A stretch of DNA of 64,000 nt from an uncultured Parabacteroides sp. (GTDB lineage Bacteria > Bacteroidota > Bacteroidia > Bacteroidales > Tannerellaceae), in assembly GCF_902493135.1 (NCBI RefSeq), contig NZ_CABUOD010000004.1:94064-158063 (forward strand), in the 5' to 3' direction. Positions within the stretch are counted from its first letter, which is position 1. Each line of letters opens with the position of its first letter. Below, piece by piece: positions 62,424 to 64,000 of this stretch. Made by a program: the position numbers and the translations under genes. The notes under the pieces were generated by a model. The model was given only the letters and a program-made list of their open reading frames with translations, was not told where the DNA came from and did no database searches.

Positions 62424-63917
62424 ATGGCAGTTTACTTAAACGATGTATCAAGAACATTCGGTGAATACTTGCTTATTCCCGGTTTAACCACCAAACAATG
62501 TGTGCCAACCAACGTTTCGCTGAAAACCCCGCTTGTGAAACACAAAGTAGGTGAAAAGCCTGCAATCGAGCTAAACATTCCTTTCGTTTCAGCGATCATG
62601 CAATCCGTGTCCGGTCCCAAGCTGGCCATCGAACTGGCCCGCAACGGAGGATTGTCTTTCATCTTCGGTTCGCAACCTATCGAAAGCCAGGCTGAAATGG
62701 TCCGGAGAGTAAAGAAGTTCAAAGCCGGTTTTGTAATCAGCGACTCCAATCTGACTCCCGATAACACGCTGGCAGATGTAATCGCTCTGGTTCAGCGCAC
62801 CGAACACTCTACGATCGGTGTGACGGACGACGGTACTCCTAACGGTAAATTGCTGGGAATGGTAACCAGCCGCGACTATCGTGCTGAAAAGGATTCTCCC
62901 GACAAGAAAGTAAAAGAATTCATGACACCGTTCTCCAAACTGATCGTCGGCGAACTGGGCATGACGCTGAGTGAAGCCAACCAGATCATCTGGGATCACA
63001 AACTGAACACGTTGCCGATCATCGACAAGGAACAGAACCTGCAATATTTCGTCTTCCGCAAAGACTACGACAGCCACCGCGACAATCCGAAAGAGCTGTC
63101 CGGCAGCGACAAGAAGTTGCTCGTCGGCGCGGGGATCAACACGCGCGACTATATGGAACGTGTTCCTGCGCTGGTTGAAGCGGGTGTCGACGTCTTGTGT
63201 ATCGACTCGTCCGACGGCTATTCCGAATGGCAACAGCAGACATTGCAATGGATCAAGCAGAACTATGGTGACAAGGTGCTGGTCGGCGCCGGTAATGTCG
63301 TCGACAAGGAAGGATTCGACTACCTGGTCGAAGCCGGAGCCGATTTCATCAAGGTGGGTATCGGTGGCGGTTCCATCTGTATCACCCGTGAACAGAAAGG
63401 TATCGGTCGCGGACAGGCTACCGCATTGATCGACGTGGCTCAGGCACGCGACGAATATATGAAAAAGACGGGCATCTATGTGCCTATTTGCAGTGACGGC
63501 GGTCTGGTGCATGACTACCACATGGTCCTTGCCTTGGCAATGGGTGCGGACTTCCTGATGATGGGACGTTATTTCGCCCGTTTCGACGAATCACCCACAA
63601 AGAAGATGAAGATCGGAAACAATTTCGTCAAGGAATACTGGGGCGAAGGTTCGAACCGTGCCAAGAACTGGCAACGTTATGACATGGGCGGCAGCGAAGC
63701 GCTTAAGTTCGAAGAGGGCGTCGACAGCTATGTGCCATACGCAGGAAAAATGAAAGACAACCTCAACCTCACACTGGGCAAAATAATCGCCACGATGTGC
63801 AGTTGCGGTGCCATCACCATCCCCGATCTGCAGAAGAACGCCAAAATCACACTGGTTTCCTCAACCAGTATCGTGGAAGGCGGGGCGCATGATGTGATTT
63901 TGAAGGAGCAGAACTAA
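62424..63917 (+). CDS. guaB: Inosine-5'-monophosphate dehydrogenase
   Basis: The 497-residue enzyme oxidises IMP to XMP, the committed step of GMP synthesis. Two CBS domains interrupt the barrel (~95-230). The catalytic loop reads GGGSICITREQKG with the active-site Cys. The mobile flap has NWQRYD with the Arg-Tyr dyad, and the C-terminus has MCSCGAITIPDLQ and SSTSIVEGGAHDV. The loop differs from the commoner GPGSICTTR form, marking a second IMPDH subtype. The start at 62424 follows the -7 box. It ends inside the window. Confidence 0.92.
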   Translation: MAVYLNDVSRTFGEYLLIPGLTTKQCVPTNVSLKTPLVKHKVGEKPAIELNIPFVSAIMQSVSGPKLAIELARNGGLSFIFGSQPIESQAEMVRRVKKFKAGFVISDSNLTPDNTLADVIALVQRTEHSTIGVTDDGTPNGKLLGMVTSRDYRAEKDSPDKKVKEFMTPFSKLIVGELGMTLSEANQIIWDHKLNTLPIIDKEQNLQYFVFRKDYDSHRDNPKELSGSDKKLLVGAGINTRDYMERVPALVEAGVDVLCIDSSDGYSEWQQQTLQWIKQNYGDKVLVGAGNVVDKEGFDYLVEAGADFIKVGIGGGSICITREQKGIGRGQATALIDVAQARDEYMKKTGIYVPICSDGGLVHDYHMVLALAMGADFLMMGRYFARFDESPTKKMKIGNNFVKEYWGEGSNRAKNWQRYDMGGSEALKFEEGVDSYVPYAGKMKDNLNLTLGKIIATMCSCGAITIPDLQKNAKITLVSSTSIVEGGAHDVILKEQN

Positions 63918-63973
63918 GAGACAGACTATTCATAAAAAAGGAAGTGTGTCAAAACTCCTTTATCACGATCTTT

Positions 63974-64000
63974 AAGGCACGGATTACGCGGATTACACGG
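63974..64000. repeat. Short tandem repeat (GGATTACRC), cut by window edge
   Basis: GGATTACGC and GGATTACAC units run into the window end, after a CAC. Low-copy runs of such units appear between genes in Bacteroidetes; its full length is not visible. Confidence 0.5.

Overview
The window looks like a chromosome segment of a gut Bacteroidales species, most likely Parabacteroides or a close relative. The evidence is gene content and promoter style: a SusC/SusD pair, a ~1,100-residue SecA, HU-like proteins with a C-terminal Ig-like domain, lipoproteins with short N-terminal signals, and TAnnTTTG-type -7 boxes in several leaders. Species assignment is an inference. I saw no rRNA, tRNA, transposase, integrase or CRISPR array.

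Layout. 1-6.4 kb: the tail of a DUF4105-like membrane protein, an alkaline-phosphatase-fold protein whose catalytic residues look lost, secA, and a secreted TPR protein. 6.5-26.8 kb: the most distinctive block. It holds an NtrB/NtrC-type sensor and sigma-54 activator, a TolC-like channel, one LolD/MacB-type ATPase, one HlyD/MacA-type adaptor and eight FtsX/MacB-type permeases arranged as four alternating A-B pairs. Embedded in it are dgkA, a small conserved gene, a PAP2 phosphatase and an HU-like DNA-binding gene. The TolC, ATPase and adaptor genes each have a near-consensus -24/-12 promoter. A conserved 31-bp element starts exactly 45 bp beyond the outer base of each -24 box. I read this as a sigma-54 regulon in which the activator controls the exporter and, through the TolC transcript, probably itself.

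26.9-33.1 kb: a family 2 glycoside hydrolase, divergent from a C4-dicarboxylate transporter; a DUF6078 gene; an array of six 22-bp palindromic units; and an AAA-ATPase/PD-(D/E)XK protein. 33.2-39.4 kb: a respiratory nitrite-reduction operon (nrfH-nrfA-resB-like-ccsA-like-porin-Crp/Fnr regulator) with a palindrome upstream. 39.5-49.3 kb: an OmpA-like lipoprotein, a fimbrillin-like lipoprotein, a DUF4153/MFS pair, Hsp20, ferritin, an SGNH hydrolase and a glycine-betaine ABC importer.

49.4-64 kb: a PAS sensor kinase, an M64 peptidase, a beta-propeller lipoprotein carrying a c-type heme motif with its DUF6057 partner, SusD and SusC, a pirin and an IMP dehydrogenase. A perfect 20-bp inverted repeat flanks 297 bp upstream of susC and looks like an invertible promoter cassette. 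The two strongest leads are the sigma-54-controlled multi-permease exporter and this possible phase switch.
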